Shown here piece by piece: positions 33,165-40,988 of a DNA stretch of 63,989 nt. The translations under genes and the position numbers were made by a program. Source of the stretch: Bacillota bacterium (GTDB lineage: Bacteria; Bacillota; Negativicutes; Sporomusales; Sporomusaceae); contig JAEZVB010000103.1 of NCBI GenBank assembly GCA_023443285.1, positions 1 to 63,989 of the forward strand. The letters are read 5' to 3'. The number at the start of each line of letters is the position of its first letter. Position 1 is the first letter of the stretch. The notes beneath the pieces are model-generated. The model saw nothing but the letters and a program-made list of their open reading frames with translations, had not been told where the DNA came from and ran no database searches.

Positions 33165-34310
33165 TTATATTTCAAGCGCCTGCGCCAGGTCTGCAATGAT
33201 ATCTTCAACATCTTCAATACCGACAGATAAGCGCAGTAAACAGTCGCTGATGCCCAGACGCTCACGAACATCGGCCGGAATGTCGGCATGAGTTTGGGCA
33301 GCGGGAAAGGTAATTAAGGATTCCACACCTCCTAAGCTTTCGGCAAACTGGAGAACCTTTACTTTGCGAAGAAGCTGGGCAGGCAGGCGGGGATGGTCGA
33401 CGACAAAGGATAACATACCGCCATAACCGGAGGCCTGGGACTCTTGAATATCTCTGCCAGGATGATCTGCTAAGCCCGGGTAATACACCTTGGTGACGCT
33501 GGGGTGTGTGGTAAGCCATTTGGCAATAGCCAGAGCGTTTTTCTCTTGTTGGCGTATGCGAACTGCCAAGGTTTTTAGGCCGCGCAATAGCAGCCAGCTA
33601 TCCTGTGGGCCGAGGATAGCGCCGGTGGCATTTTGGATAAAGCCTATTTGTTCGCAGAGAGCGGGATCTTTAGCGACTACTAGGCCGCAGATCACATCGT
33701 TGTGGCCAGACAAGTATTTACTGCCACTGTGGATGACAATATCAGCACCAAGTGTCAGGGGGCGTTGCAGATAGGGTGACAGAAAGGTATTGTCAACAAT
33801 AACGTGAATAGGCTGAGAGTTGGCTTCGCAGGCTAGTGCTGCTATCGCCCTAATATCGGCGATTTTCATCAGCGGGTTAGTGGGTGTCTCCAGGAGGATG
33901 GCCTTGGTGGACGGCTGCAGGGCTTGGTGTACCTGGTTTATGTCACTAGTGTCTACAAAAGTGGCAGACAACCCAAACTGAGTAAAGAGTTTGCCCAGAA
34001 GCCGGTAGGTTCCTCCATAGCAATCTTCAGTAATGATGAGGTGATCGCCAGGGCGGTAGAGCATGAGTAAAGTCGTAATTGCTGCCATACCGGAGGCAAA
34101 AGCAAAACCTGTGTGACCTTCCTCCAATGTTGCCAGAGCTTCTTCTACAGCTTTGCGGGTGGGATTTTGCGTGCGAGAGTAATCATAACCGGTACTTTGA
34201 CCAAGTTCGGGATGGCGGAAAGTGGCTGTTTGATAAATAGGGGTGCTGATCGCTCCGGTAGTTTTGTCAGTTACTAGTCCAGCCTGGACAACTTGGGTAG
34301 AAATTTTCAT
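33165..34310 (-). CDS. Cystathionine gamma-synthase/lyase-type PLP enzyme
   Basis: A 381-residue Cys/Met metabolism enzyme. PLP-binding features include SGMAAITTLL, DNTFLSPYLQRPLTLGADIVIHS and the lysine in SGSKYLSGHND. It may join an acylhomoserine to cysteine (MetI type) or to sulfide, or act as a gamma-lyase; sequence alone does not separate these. Acetylhomoserine is the likely partner because MetX is encoded at 40989. It is the first gene behind a SAM-I riboswitch on the minus strand (34343-34479), so it should be shut off when SAM is high. ATG 34310 has AGGAGATGAT upstream. Confidence 0.88.
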   Translation of the reverse strand: MKISTQVVQAGLVTDKTTGAISTPIYQTATFRHPELGQSTGYDYSRTQNPTRKAVEEALATLEEGHTGFAFASGMAAITTLLMLYRPGDHLIITEDCYGGTYRLLGKLFTQFGLSATFVDTSDINQVHQALQPSTKAILLETPTNPLMKIADIRAIAALACEANSQPIHVIVDNTFLSPYLQRPLTLGADIVIHSGSKYLSGHNDVICGLVVAKDPALCEQIGFIQNATGAILGPQDSWLLLRGLKTLAVRIRQQEKNALAIAKWLTTHPSVTKVYYPGLADHPGRDIQESQASGYGGMLSFVVDHPRLPAQLLRKVKVLQFAESLGGVESLITFPAAQTHADIPADVRERLGISDCLLRLSVGIEDVEDIIADLAQALEI

Positions 34311-34342
34311 ATACTATCATCTCCTAAAGGGTAGAATAAAAA

Positions 34343-34367
34343 GCGACTCTTCCGCAAGAAGAGTCGC
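34343..34367 (-). terminator. SAM-riboswitch terminator
   Basis: GCGACTCTTC pairs with GAAGAGTCGC, with a TTTTTA run on the minus strand, between the SAM-I aptamer and the start of the PLP enzyme gene. Confidence 0.9.
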
Positions 34368-34383
34368 CAATATGCGCAAATAA

Positions 34384-34479
34384 CTCATCTTCCGGATTGC
34401 TCCGCTGGAATTAGCACCTTGCATAAAATGCCGGTTGCTGGGTGTCATTGGGCCAGTCCCTCGACCACTCTTGATAAGT
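34384..34479 (-). ncRNA. SAM-I (S-box) riboswitch
   Basis: On the minus strand CTTATCAAGAG opens P1. GAGGGACTGGCCC, ATGACACCCAGCAACC and GGTGCTAATTCCAGC follow in S-box order, and GATGAG closes P1. It is linked to the terminator at 34343-34367 and controls the cystathionine enzymes. Confidence 0.95.
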
Positions 34480-34574
34480 TTCAGTATTCAGTTAGGATTT
34501 TATTGAATATTATTCTTGCATAGCTATAGCTGGTTTGTCAATAGAGTTTCTAAAAGTATTGCATATATTTTTTG

Positions 34575-34603
34575 TTGACGCTGTGAAAAAAACCATATAT
34601 GAT
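34575..34603 (+). promoter_or_regulatory. Predicted hydE promoter
   Basis: TTGACG and TATGAT are separated by 17 bases, ending 45 bases before the GTG start. Confidence 0.65.
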
Positions 34604-34648
34604 GATTTAAAAGGAAAATTTGGGTGTCAATAGGAAGGTGGTAAGCCT

Positions 34649-35695
34649 GTGAATAATCGTAGCGATATTGAGGCGCTAATTAATAAAGCGGAAACAACCC
34701 ATGAACTTACTAAAGAGGAACTTGTTACTTTACTAAAAGATGACAAGCATGAGGATATGTTGTTTGCTGCCGCCGACCGGGTGCGCCAAAAGTATGTGGG
34801 CGATGAAGTGCATTTACGTGGTCTTATTGAATTTTCCAATAAGTGCAAGCAAAATTGCTTGTATTGCGGTTTGCGGCGTGATAACAGTAATGTTAGCCGC
34901 TATCGTCTGGAACTAGAGACGATTATAGATTTTGCCGTAAAAGCTAAAGCGTATGGTTACCGTACTGTGGTGTTGCAGTCTGGTGAGGATGAATGGTTTG
35001 ATGTTGACAAAATGGTATATATCATCAAAAAAATCAAAGAACTGGGTCTCGCTATCACACTGAGTGTTGGTGAGAAATCAAGGCAAGTGTATCAGGCCTA
35101 TCGCGATGCGGGCGCTGACCGCTATCTTCTAAGAATTGAGACAACAGACAAAGAACTGTACGAAAAACTTGATCCAGGTATGAGCTGGGATAACCGGGTA
35201 AGATGTTTGCGCGATTTAAAAGAGTTGGGCTATGAGCTTGGTACAGGCTGCCTTGTCGGTATTCCGGGACAAACAGTGGAGTCATTAGCTGACGACATTC
35301 TCTTTTTTAAAGAAATAGATGCGGATATGATTGGAGTAGGCCCGTTTATTCCTAATCCTGATACGCCGCTGGCTGAAGAAGCAGGTGGTACGTTTGAACT
35401 TAGCACCAAAGTCATGGCGCTGATTCGCCTCTTGCTGCCTGACATTAATATTCCGGCTACAACAGCTATGGAGTCACTGAACCCGCAGGGACGAGTGCTG
35501 GCCTTGCAACGGGGGGCTAACGTTGTTATGCCTAATGTCACAGAAGGAGAATATCGGGAGAAATATATTCTTTACCCAGGGAAAATTTGTATTAATGACA
35601 CGCCGGCTCACTGCCGTGCATGTATAACTGGTAAAATTACGGGTATTGGCCGGAGCGTTTCGGAGACTCATGGTTACCGGGCAAAACGTGCTTAG
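34649..35695 (+). CDS. hydE: [FeFe]-hydrogenase maturase HydE (radical SAM)
   Basis: A 348-residue radical SAM enzyme. The cluster motif is CKQNCLYCG (CxxxCxxC, about residues 67-75) within IEFSNKCKQNC, and the HydE-like stretches GYRTVVLQSGED, LRIETTDKELY and MPNVTEGEYREKY follow. It helps build the di-iron H-cluster subsite of [FeFe] hydrogenases together with HydF and HydG, which are not in the window. The start is GTG 34649 with GGAAGGTGG upstream. PylB and biotin synthase are relatives, but the C-terminal part fits HydE best. The next gene is a YezD-type protein 21 bases downstream, likely co-transcribed. Confidence 0.87.
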   Translation: MNNRSDIEALINKAETTHELTKEELVTLLKDDKHEDMLFAAADRVRQKYVGDEVHLRGLIEFSNKCKQNCLYCGLRRDNSNVSRYRLELETIIDFAVKAKAYGYRTVVLQSGEDEWFDVDKMVYIIKKIKELGLAITLSVGEKSRQVYQAYRDAGADRYLLRIETTDKELYEKLDPGMSWDNRVRCLRDLKELGYELGTGCLVGIPGQTVESLADDILFFKEIDADMIGVGPFIPNPDTPLAEEAGGTFELSTKVMALIRLLLPDINIPATTAMESLNPQGRVLALQRGANVVMPNVTEGEYREKYILYPGKICINDTPAHCRACITGKITGIGRSVSETHGYRAKRA

Positions 35696-35716
35696 CAGGT
35701 TAGAGGGGATTGCGGA

Positions 35717-36046
35717 ATGAGTAAAGGGATAACAGAGGAAGTGCTTGTTCTTATTGAACAAGCCATAACTGATATAAGCTTTGGCTCGATTACTTTGGTA
35801 CTTCAGGATGCGCGAATCATTCAAATGGAAAAGCTTGAAAAAATCCGGATTGGTGAGAAGCCAGCTAAGGGTGCAAGCAAACCAACTTCTGACGGCAGTA
35901 TCAAGACACGGATTTTGCAGTCGGTCAGCGGTATGGAGTTTGGCAAGGTGGCTATCCAAATCCAGGCAGGCCAGATTACGCAGGTCGAGAGAACAGAGAA
36001 ATATCGGGTCGGCAAACTTACAGGCCTTAATGGTGACGGAATTTAA
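35717..36046 (+). CDS. Tandem YezD (DUF2292) protein
   Basis: A 109-residue protein made of two copies of the small YezD-type domain. ITDISFGSITLVLQDARIIQ with KLEKIRIG (about residues 17-45) parallels VSGMEFGKVAIQIQAGQITQ with RTEKYRVG (about 69-99). Single-domain YezD proteins are about 55 residues and often lie near sulfur-metabolism genes. This one follows hydE and lies between two SAM-riboswitch units, which suits such a link without proving it. ATG 35717 follows GAGGGGA. Function is unknown. Confidence 0.75.
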   Translation: MSKGITEEVLVLIEQAITDISFGSITLVLQDARIIQMEKLEKIRIGEKPAKGASKPTSDGSIKTRILQSVSGMEFGKVAIQIQAGQITQVERTEKYRVGKLTGLNGDGI

Positions 36047-36160
36047 TTTTTGGCAGCGGTGAAACCGGATAAAGGTTCATCGCTGTTTTTATTTGATCCC
36101 CAGCCAAATGTATCCTGTGTACGGACGATGATGCTGGAATAAAGGAATAGGAAAACTCCA

Positions 36161-36189
36161 TTGACAATAAACCTGTAAAGGTGTATATT
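36161..36189 (+). promoter_or_regulatory. Promoter of the binding-protein gene
   Basis: TTGACA (36161-36166) and TATATT (36184-36189), spacer 17. Confidence 0.75.
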
Positions 36190-36301
36190 CTATTAGAGTA
36201 GAAAAAGTACATTCCTCAGTACAGTACACTCCAGGCGAACGGAACAGTAAAAATGAAGCGGAGTGGTTGGCGCGAGGAAAAAAGAGGGGATGGGAGAAAA
36301 C

Positions 36302-37471
36302 ATGCGAAAAAAAGTATTGGCAGTGGCGATAAGCACATTGCTTATGGCTGGCGCTTTGGTCGGTTGCGGCGGTGGCGCTAAACAGGAAGCGGCCAACGAA
36401 ATCAAAATTGGCGGTAACTTTGAGTTAACAGGCGGCGTGGCCAACTATGGTAAACAAGCGGTTAACGGTATTCAATTGGCCATCAAACAAGCAAATGCAT
36501 CTGGTGGCGTTCTAGGCAAACAGATTAAGTTAGTATTGGCTGACAACAAGTCAGAGGCAGCTGAGGCTACCAATGCAATTACCAAGTTGATTACCCAGGA
36601 TAAAGTAGTAGCCATATTTGGACCGGCAACCAGTTCCAATACGATAGCTACTTTACAAGTATCACAAGATAATAAAATTCCGGTAATTACACCCACAGGT
36701 ACTAGCGAAAAAATTACGGTTGATAACGGTAAAACTCGCCCCTATGCTTTTAGATCGTGCTTTATTGACCCACTGCAAGGTACAATTATGGCTAACTTTG
36801 CCAGCAATACTCTGAAAGTGAAAACGGCAGCCATTTATATTGACAGCAGTTCCGACTATTCGAAGGGTCTTGCCCAATCCTTTACCGAAGTGTTCACGAA
36901 AAATGGTGGTAAGATTTTAGGGCAGGAAGCGTTCTTGCAAAAAGACCAAGATTTTAAATCCACCCTTACTAAGATTAAGGCTATGAATCCTGACGTAGTA
37001 TTCTTGCCAGCCTATTATGAAGAAGTAGGTAAAATTGTCAAGCAAGCGCGCGAAATGGGCATGACTATGCCATTCCTTGGAACTGATGGCTGGGATGATG
37101 CAAAGGTAGTAGAAATTGCCGGAGCAGCTCCTCTTAATAATACATTCTTCAGCAGTCACTATTCTTCGCAAGATACTGATCCTAATGTAGTCAAATTCAT
37201 TGAAGCCTATAAGAAAGAGTATAACCAAGAGCCTAGTGTTTTCTCAGCTCTCGGCTATGATGCAGGTTTACTTCTGATTGATGCTCTTAAACGGGCTAAC
37301 AGTACCGACCCTGAAAAAATTCGTGAAGCATTAGAACAAACCAAAAATCTGCAACTGAGCACCGGTATGATGACAATTGACGCCAATCATAATCCGATTA
37401 AGAGCGCAGTTGTTCTAGAGATGAAAGATGGTAAACAACTGTTTAAAGAAAAAATTACCCCAAAACTGTAA
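36302..37471 (+). CDS. Branched-chain amino-acid type ABC substrate-binding lipoprotein
   Basis: A 389-residue LivJ-family (peripla_BP_6) protein. A lipoprotein signal ends in LVGC (cysteine about 21). The mature part begins NEIKIGGNFELTGGVANYGK and carries FGPATSSNTIATLQVSQ and PAYYEEVGKIVKQAREMG. The start is ATG 36302 behind GGGAG; a longer frame from 36263 would spoil the signal peptide. No livHMGF permease or ATPase genes are adjacent, so it must share a transporter encoded elsewhere or act as a sensor partner. The ligand could be branched-chain amino acids, amides or aromatic compounds. It has its own promoter. Confidence 0.88.
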   Translation: MRKKVLAVAISTLLMAGALVGCGGGAKQEAANEIKIGGNFELTGGVANYGKQAVNGIQLAIKQANASGGVLGKQIKLVLADNKSEAAEATNAITKLITQDKVVAIFGPATSSNTIATLQVSQDNKIPVITPTGTSEKITVDNGKTRPYAFRSCFIDPLQGTIMANFASNTLKVKTAAIYIDSSSDYSKGLAQSFTEVFTKNGGKILGQEAFLQKDQDFKSTLTKIKAMNPDVVFLPAYYEEVGKIVKQAREMGMTMPFLGTDGWDDAKVVEIAGAAPLNNTFFSSHYSSQDTDPNVVKFIEAYKKEYNQEPSVFSALGYDAGLLLIDALKRANSTDPEKIREALEQTKNLQLSTGMMTIDANHNPIKSAVVLEMKDGKQLFKEKITPKL

Positions 37472-37485
37472 TTGAAATAAATTGG

Positions 37486-37514
37486 TTGACAGGTAATTGT
37501 ATTCGTGCTAGTAT
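37486..37514 (+). promoter_or_regulatory. Promoter of the cysK leader
   Basis: TTGACA (37486-37491) and TAGTAT (37509-37514), spacer 17. Confidence 0.7.
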
Positions 37515-37553
37515 AAATCCACGAGATAAATATTTCTTGCTGACCGGAAAACC

Positions 37554-37600
37554 GGAGGCAATCGATCGCTGAGTCAGCTTCGATTGCCTCCTTTTGTTTT
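37554..37600 (+). terminator. Terminator/attenuator in the cysK leader
   Basis: GGAGGCAATCGA pairs with TCGATTGCCTCC (37554-37565 with 37580-37591), extended by an inner GCTGA/TCAGC, followed by TTTTGTTTT. An upstream GCTGAC (37539-37544) could pair with GTCAGC (37573-37578) to disrupt it. It lies between a promoter and cysK, so it is either an attenuator or the end of the preceding gene. Confidence 0.8.
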
Positions 37601-37672
37601 ACTGGTATGCTCTACTTATTTGCTGTATACAAGGGTAATATATTATTAATCAAAGTTAAGGGGATGGATATT

Positions 37673-38608
37673 ATGGCTAAGATTTATGGAAGTCTGACAG
37701 AACTCATTGGGAATACACCGCTACTAGAACTCAAGAATTATGGTGCCAAAAGACAAGTAGGCGGAAAAGTTATTGCCAAACTGGAATACTTTAATCCGCT
37801 TGGCAGTGTTAAGGATCGCATTGGCTATGCCATGATTAAAGATGCTGAAGACAAAGGAATTATCAATAAAGATACTGTTATTATTGAACCTACCAGTGGT
37901 AATACTGGTGTTGGCTTGGCGTTTGTGGCGGCCGCCCGTGGCTATAAACTGATTCTCACCATGCCGGAAACCATGAGTATTGAACGGCGCAAGCTGCTCA
38001 AAGCATTAGGAGCTCAGCTTGATCTTACTCCTGGTGCCAAAGGCATGAAAGGCGCAATTGAACGTGCTGAAGAACTCCAGAAGACCACTCCTAATGCATG
38101 GATTCCGCAACAGTTCAAAAATCCGGCCAATCCTGAAATACACCGGAAAACAACCGCGGAAGAAATTTGGCGCGACACCGATGGTAGTGTTGATATTGTT
38201 GTTGGTGGCGTAGGCACCGGCGGTACGATTACCGGTATTGCCGAGGCGCTAAAACAGCGTAAACCTGGGATAAAAGCTGTTGCGGTTGAGCCGGTCGACT
38301 CACCGGTATTATCGGGCGGCAATCCTGGACCGCATAAGATTCAAGGAATTGGCGCTGGTTTTGTACCAGACGTATTCAATGCCAAGGTAATTGACGAAAT
38401 CTTCAAAGTCGAGACCGATGAGGCTTTTCAGTCAGCTAGAGATGCTGCTACTACTGAGGGCTTGCTTGTCGGCATCTCCAGCGGCGCAGCGCTTTACGCG
38501 GCTGCTGAACTGGCAAAACGTCCGGAAAACAAAGGGAAAAACATTGTCGTTATTCTGCCGGACACCGGGGAACGTTATTTGTCTACACCGCTGTTTGGTG
38601 AAGAGTAA
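37673..38608 (+). CDS. cysK: Cysteine synthase A (O-acetylserine sulfhydrylase)
   Basis: A 311-residue PLP enzyme that makes cysteine from O-acetylserine and sulfide. The active lysine is in NPLGSVKDRIGYAM (about residue 45), the phosphate/substrate loop is PTSGNTGVGLAF, and the PLP phosphate loop is GGVGTGGTITG. The start is ATG 37673, nine bases after AAGGGG; the open frame to 37607 has no such site. It is transcribed through a 160-base leader with a strong terminator (37554-37591). It ends before a terminator at 38633-38675. It supplies cysteine to the nearby methionine route. Confidence 0.94.
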   Translation: MAKIYGSLTELIGNTPLLELKNYGAKRQVGGKVIAKLEYFNPLGSVKDRIGYAMIKDAEDKGIINKDTVIIEPTSGNTGVGLAFVAAARGYKLILTMPETMSIERRKLLKALGAQLDLTPGAKGMKGAIERAEELQKTTPNAWIPQQFKNPANPEIHRKTTAEEIWRDTDGSVDIVVGGVGTGGTITGIAEALKQRKPGIKAVAVEPVDSPVLSGGNPGPHKIQGIGAGFVPDVFNAKVIDEIFKVETDEAFQSARDAATTEGLLVGISSGAALYAAAELAKRPENKGKNIVVILPDTGERYLSTPLFGEE

Positions 38609-38632
38609 AGCCAAAGTACTAGTAAAATATTT

Positions 38633-38675
38633 AGCATTCCAGTGCGCATTTCATTTCGCGCTGGAATGCTTTTGT
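38633..38675 (+). terminator. Terminator of cysK
   Basis: AGCATTCCAG(T)GCGC pairs with GCGCTGGAATGCT, followed by TTTTGTTTTTT. Confidence 0.88.
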
Positions 38676-38785
38676 TTTTTATTTGGTCATACAAAGGCAG
38701 GAATAAGCAATCTGTCGGCGAATAATACATAGAATATTTATGCTAATATACAATAATTAATCTATATAAACTGGATGGGTGGTTT

Positions 38786-39568
38786 ATGAAACAAATAGTA
38801 GTCGCCGGTATTGATGCAGGCTCTTCAGCCATTAAGCTAAGCTTGTATAATGGCGTATATATGAAAAATCTAAGTTGCCCTTCCGGCTGGAATCCCAAGG
38901 AACAAGCGGCTAGTTTGCTGGCAGAGGCACTTGCCGGACAGCAAATCAACACACCTGCCTACCTGGTTGGAACTGGTTACGGACGTTTTCATCTGCCGTT
39001 TGTGACAAAAGCCATGACGGAAATAACCTGCCATGCTCGCGGCGCGTCCTACCTGTTGCCTGAGGCTAATACTGTGCTTGATATTGGCGGACAGGATGCC
39101 AAGGCCATCCAGATCGATAGCAATGGCAAGGTTCTTGATTTTATTATGAATGACAAATGCGCTGCTGGAACAGGGCGATTTCTGCAGGTTATGGCGAACG
39201 CCTTAGGGCTTGATGTGGCTGAGATCGGTCAAATTGAAGTTGGTGCAGCCAATCAGGAATGTACAATTAATGCGATGTGTACCGTATTTGCTGAATCCGA
39301 GGTTATTGGGCTGGTAAACCGTGGTGTTGCCAGAGAGGCAATCATTGGCGCGCTGTATACTTCCATCGCTAACCGGGTAGCCGCTATGGCTGCAGGTATT
39401 CAGCCAACGCCGCCAGTTGCTTTTACTGGTGGGGTTGCACAGAATCAGTCACTCGGGCGCGAGCTTGCTGCGCGGCTGGGGCTGCCGGTAATTACTCATG
39501 AGCAGGCGATATTTGCCGGGTCAATCGGTGCCGCCTTGTACGCTTGGGATGCCGTTCAAATCAAATGA
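38786..39568 (+). CDS. ATP-dependent reductase/activator of the double-cubane or 2-hydroxyacyl-CoA dehydratase type
   Basis: A 260-residue ASKHA ATPase (BadF/BadG/HgdC family). The phosphate loop GIDAGSSAIKLSL (residues 8-20), second nucleotide motif DIGGQDAKAIQ and the cluster cysteines in NDKCAAGTGRFL and INAMCTVFAESE are intact. As a homodimer with one Fe4S4 cluster it uses ATP hydrolysis to push an electron at very low potential to the partner protein. The partner is the next gene, 26 bases downstream. ATG 38786 has GGGTGG upstream. There is no CoA-transferase or acyl-CoA gene nearby, which favours the double-cubane system over amino-acid fermentation. Confidence 0.88.
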   Translation: MKQIVVAGIDAGSSAIKLSLYNGVYMKNLSCPSGWNPKEQAASLLAEALAGQQINTPAYLVGTGYGRFHLPFVTKAMTEITCHARGASYLLPEANTVLDIGGQDAKAIQIDSNGKVLDFIMNDKCAAGTGRFLQVMANALGLDVAEIGQIEVGAANQECTINAMCTVFAESEVIGLVNRGVAREAIIGALYTSIANRVAAMAAGIQPTPPVAFTGGVAQNQSLGRELAARLGLPVITHEQAIFAGSIGAALYAWDAVQIK

Positions 39569-39594
39569 GACTATAGATAAATGGGGGAAAGATT

Positions 39595-40704
39595 ATGGCT
39601 GATGCATTTGCTATGCTCAAAAGTATTAAAGAAACAGGAAAGAAGGTAGTAGGGTTTTATTGTGTTTATGCGCCGCAGGAGCTTGTACTGGCTGCTGATG
39701 CACTGGGCTTTGCTTTGTGCGCTACCAAGGAGGAAGCTATTCCTGATGGAGAAAAAACACTGCCGCGCAATTTCTGTCCGCTCATCAAATCGTCGTATGG
39801 TTTTGCGGTAACAGATAAGTGTCCGTACTTTCTCTATTCAGACCTTATTATTGGTGAAACAACCTGTGATGGCAAAAAGAAGATGTTTGAGCTCATGAAT
39901 ACCTTTAAACCTGTGCATGTTATGAAATTGCCGCAGACCTATCTGGATGATAGTGATAAGGCATATTGGCTAAATGAAGTGAGAATCTTGAAGGAACTGT
40001 TGGAAAAAGAACTAGGGACTCAAATTACCGACGACAAGCTCAGGGAAGCCATAGAGGTGCTTAATGAAGAACGCCGCCTGATGCAGGAATTGGCTGAGTG
40101 TATGAAACATGACCCTGTGCCTATGACCGGCCAGGACTTTTTAAAACTTATGTGGGGACGGAATTTTGTTACTGACCGGGCTGATTTTGTCCAACAGATT
40201 AAGGAAATTACCAATGATATGAAAGAAAGTATCAAAAAAGGCGAGGCTGCTATGCCTAAGGGAGCCAAACGCATTTTGGTTACCGGGGTGCCAACAGGCG
40301 TAGGCTCGGAGAAGGTCATTAAGATCATTGAAGACTGTGGTGCCGCTGTTGTTTATATTGAGAATTGCTCAGGCATGAAGCAGTTTGTTACACTTGTTGA
40401 TGAAACCAAACCACCGCTGGAGGCTATTGCCGAGAAGTATCTGGCAACTCCTTGTTCCTGTATGAGTCCTAATCCTATTCGCCTTGAGAATTTGGCCAAA
40501 TTGATTAAAGAATATAGTATCGATGGAGTGGTTGATATCACTTGGCAGGGATGCCATACTTATAATGTAGAGAGCCGGGTAATCAAAGATTTCTTAAAGA
40601 AAAACGGAGACACTCCGTTCCTGCAGGTTGAGACTGATTATTCTCAAGGCGATGTGGAACAAATTAAAACAAGAGTGCAGGCTTTTCTTGAAATGATGGA
40701 CTAA
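39595..40704 (+). CDS. Double-cubane cluster protein (HgdB/YjiM-like)
   Basis: A 369-residue protein of the 2-hydroxyacyl-CoA dehydratase component D family. Cysteines in FYCVY, ALCATKE, RNFCPLIKSS, DKCPYFLYS and ETTCDGKKKMFELM (residues about 22-91), and later in ATPCSCMSPNP, are candidate cluster ligands. It occurs alone with its activator and not as an AB heterodimer with CoA enzymes. That matches the double-cubane cluster proteins characterised from Carboxydothermus, which reduce small molecules such as acetylene, and E. coli YjiM/YjiL. Its physiological substrate is unknown. The start ATG follows GGGGGAAAG. A dehydratase role is a less likely alternative. Confidence 0.82.
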   Translation: MADAFAMLKSIKETGKKVVGFYCVYAPQELVLAADALGFALCATKEEAIPDGEKTLPRNFCPLIKSSYGFAVTDKCPYFLYSDLIIGETTCDGKKKMFELMNTFKPVHVMKLPQTYLDDSDKAYWLNEVRILKELLEKELGTQITDDKLREAIEVLNEERRLMQELAECMKHDPVPMTGQDFLKLMWGRNFVTDRADFVQQIKEITNDMKESIKKGEAAMPKGAKRILVTGVPTGVGSEKVIKIIEDCGAAVVYIENCSGMKQFVTLVDETKPPLEAIAEKYLATPCSCMSPNPIRLENLAKLIKEYSIDGVVDITWQGCHTYNVESRVIKDFLKKNGDTPFLQVETDYSQGDVEQIKTRVQAFLEMMD

Positions 40705-40729
40705 GTTGTAACAAGAGTACAGGCTGGAC

Positions 40730-40758
40730 TTGACAAATGTTTTTCACTTGAGTATCAT
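40730..40758 (+). promoter_or_regulatory. Promoter of the metX riboswitch transcript
   Basis: TTGACA (40730-40735) and TATCAT (40753-40758), spacer 17, 30 bases before the SAM-I aptamer. Confidence 0.75.
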
Positions 40759-40787
40759 GTATACAATACTAAATAATTTAATAGCTA

Positions 40788-40900
40788 ACTCTTATCCAGA
40801 GAGGTCGAGGGACTGGCCCGATGACACCCGGCAACCGGCATTTTTATGCAGTGGTGCTAATTCCAGCAGGAAGCAGAGCGTATTCCTGGGAGATGAGAGG
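40788..40900 (+). ncRNA. SAM-I (S-box) riboswitch
   Basis: CTCTTATC opens P1; GAGGGACTGGCCCGATGA, CCCGGCAACC and GGTGCTAATTCCAGC are S-box signatures; GATGAG (40892-40897) closes P1. It precedes metX and a terminator at 40918-40948. Confidence 0.96.
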
Positions 40901-40917
40901 GGATTAGACGTAGAGTA

Positions 40918-40948
40918 AATGCCCCCTCTTATTTGAGGGGGCATTTTT
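40918..40948 (+). terminator. SAM-riboswitch terminator before metX
   Basis: AAATGCCCCCTC pairs with GAGGGGGCATTT and ends in a T run; formed when SAM is bound. Confidence 0.93.
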
Positions 40949-40988
40949 AATTGCTGTACTTAACGAATGCGAAAGGAGGCTATAGAGT

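Noticed and set aside
37515..37672. T-box riboswitch before cysK
   Set aside because: No T-box sequence (TGGNACCGCG) or specifier stem is visible, only a promoter and a terminator.
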